Assembly: GCF_036227265.1 (NCBI RefSeq)
Contig: NZ_CP109446.1
Span: 5,462,001-5,526,000, forward strand
Direction of reading: 5' to 3'
DNA length: 64,000 nt
DNA from: Streptomyces sp. NBC_01476
Lineage (GTDB): Bacteria > Actinomycetota > Actinomycetes > Streptomycetales > Streptomycetaceae
The position numbers were made by a program, and so were the translations under genes. Positions within the stretch are counted from its first letter, which is position 1. Every line of letters begins with the position of its first letter. Shown one piece after another: positions 62,839 to 64,000 of the stretch. The notes below the pieces were generated by a model. It was given only the letters and a program-made list of their open reading frames with translations. It did no database searches and had not been told where the DNA came from.

Positions 62839-64000
62839 CTACGCGCCGGCCGGTTCCGGGACGCCCGCGATGCCGGGCTCGCCCGGCTCCTCGACCTCGG
62901 CAGGCTCGACGGTGTAGTCGGCCCGCGCGGTCTCGTCCACGCCGTCGGGTGCCTTGACCGCCCGCAGCACGAGGGTGAGCACCACCGCGAGCCCGATGTT
63001 GAGGACGAAGGCGGTCAGGCCGATGTAGCCCAGTTCGCCGATGCCCGGGATGTCCGCCGAGCTGCCGCCGAAGTGCGACTGGGTCGGGCTGGACTGCTGG
63101 TACGCCTTCCAGGTGCCGTACGCCATGCCCGCCGCCCAGCCGGCCAGCAGGCCCCAGCGGTGGAACCAGCGCGTGAACAGGCCGCCGACCACGGCCGGCA
63201 CCGTCTGCAGGATCCAGATGCCGCCCAGCAGCTGGAAGTTGATCGCGACCGTCTTGTCCATGGAGAGCACGAAGACCAGCGCGCCGACCTTCACCACCAG
63301 CGACACCACCTTGGACACCTTCGTCTCCTGCGCCGGGGTGGCGTCGGGTTTGATGAGGTCCTTGTAGATGTTGCGGGTGAAGAGGTTCGCCGCGGCGATG
63401 GACATGATCGCGGCCGGCACCAGCGCGCCGATGGCGATGGCGGCGAACGCCACCCCGGTGAACCAGGACGGGAACATGTTCTCGAAGAGCTGCGGGATGG
63501 CCAGTTGGGCGTTGTAGCCCTTGACGCCCTTGCCGACGCCGTCCGCGATGGCCATGAAGCCCAGCATCGCCAGCAGGCCGAGCATCAGCGAGTAGAGCGG
63601 CAGGATCGTGGTGTTGCGCCGGATGGTGTTGCGGCTGCGGCTGGAGAGCACCGCGGTGACCGAGTGCGGATACAGGAAGAGTGCCATCGCCGAGCCCAAC
63701 GCGAGCGTGGCATAAGCCCATTGGGCCTGCGGGCCGGTCACCAGTGAGCCGCGCGGCTTGCCGGTGGCCGGGTTGGTCACCTTGTAGGCCGCGTCCGCCT
63801 TGTCGAAGATGGCGTCGAACCCGCCGAGCTTGTACGGGATGTAGATGATCGCCACCGCGATGACGATGTAGATCAGCGCGTCCTTGACGAAGGCGATCAG
63901 GGCCGGCGCCCGCAGCCCGGAGGAGTAGGTGTACGCGGCCAGCACGCCGAAGGCGATCAGCAGCGGCAGGTCCTTGACGAACCAGTTGGTGGAGTCGCCG
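62839..64000 (-). CDS. Sodium:solute symporter family (MctP-like), 5' truncated by the window edge
   Basis: The C-terminal ~386 residues of a sodium:solute symporter. Helices include ALIYIVIAVAIIYIPYKLGG and LALGSAMALFLYPHSVTAVLSSRS, the latter a motif of the family, and later AAIAIGALVPAAIMSIAAANLFTRN. The tail is Pro/Glu-rich. It resembles monocarboxylate permease MctP. The start lies beyond position 64000. It converges on the GlxA-type gene with only 35 bp between stops. Confidence 0.85.
   Translation of the reverse strand, partial: GDSTNWFVKDLPLLIAFGVLAAYTYSSGLRAPALIAFVKDALIYIVIAVAIIYIPYKLGGFDAIFDKADAAYKVTNPATGKPRGSLVTGPQAQWAYATLALGSAMALFLYPHSVTAVLSSRSRNTIRRNTTILPLYSLMLGLLAMLGFMAIADGVGKGVKGYNAQLAIPQLFENMFPSWFTGVAFAAIAIGALVPAAIMSIAAANLFTRNIYKDLIKPDATPAQETKVSKVVSLVVKVGALVFVLSMDKTVAINFQLLGGIWILQTVPAVVGGLFTRWFHRWGLLAGWAAGMAYGTWKAYQQSSPTQSHFGGSSADIPGIGELGYIGLTAFVLNIGLAVVLTLVLRAVKAPDGVDETARADYTVEPAEVEEPGEPGIAGVPEPAGA

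Overview
The window is a chromosomal core segment of a high-GC actinomycete, almost certainly a Streptomyces or close relative. The evidence is the very high GC content, frequent GTG/TTG starts, many leaderless-type starts (a -10 hexamer 6-7 nt before the start codon), a sigR-rsrA thiol-stress operon, wblC, adnAB, mycoredoxin, uvrD2, and a class Ia nrdAB operon behind a cobalamin riboswitch. No insertion sequence, prophage or CRISPR array was seen. From memory, much of the left half has the same gene order as the M. tuberculosis Rv3206c-Rv3193c block.

Layout. 1-2.1 kb: the end of a surface-polysaccharide-type locus (membrane protein end, sugar epimerase, spherulin-4-like protein). 2.2-6.5 kb: moeZ under a sigma-R promoter, and a large membrane/pseudokinase protein. 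6.6-19.2 kb: a DNA repair and redox block (alkyltransferase-like protein, adnA, lipoprotein, adnB, nudC, mycoredoxin, uvrD2). 19.2-20.6 kb: wblC with a long leader holding an AT-rich autoregulatory-type promoter, an upstream ORF and a Rho-independent terminator with a possible competing antiterminator. 20.8-27.8 kb: zinc-ribbon protein, AarF-like kinase, ThiF/E1-like protein, YgjP-type peptidase, and a TerD-AIM24 / AIM24 / AIM24 operon. 27.9-37.1 kb: Nudix, DUF2342 metalloprotease, SDR, MoaE, small membrane protein, PDZ-Lon protease, PPA1309 protein, UPF0182 membrane protein. 37.2-39.7 kb: two identical initiator tRNAs around a Sel1-repeat protein.

39.8-50.6 kb: HEAT-repeat protein, divergent CatR-like regulator and catalase, CBS protein, hisN, TetR, SMR exporter, rsgA, aroA, M50 peptidase, SRAP protein and alpha/beta hydrolase. 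50.7-54.3 kb: the autoregulated sigR-rsrA operon, a tiny ORF, a TPR protein, a REP-like repeat region and def. 54.3-58.1 kb: nrdAB with cobalamin riboswitch and NrdR-type boxes. 58.2-64 kb: a ketoacyl synthase / acyl-AMP ligase pair, a small membrane protein, a GlxA-type AraC regulator, and a truncated MctP-like symporter.

How it fits together. Oxidative/thiol stress is a recurring theme: sigma-R promoters with exact GGAAT-N18-GTT spacing precede moeZ, the mycoredoxin gene and sigR itself, and a CatR-like repressor faces a catalase. DNA maintenance is the second theme (adnAB, uvrD2, ATL, SRAP, nrdAB). The most rewarding regulatory objects are the wblC leader and the nrdAB leader. The least understood gene sets are the TerD/AIM24 operon, the AarF/ThiF pair, the polytopic pseudokinase fusion and the KAS/ligase pair.
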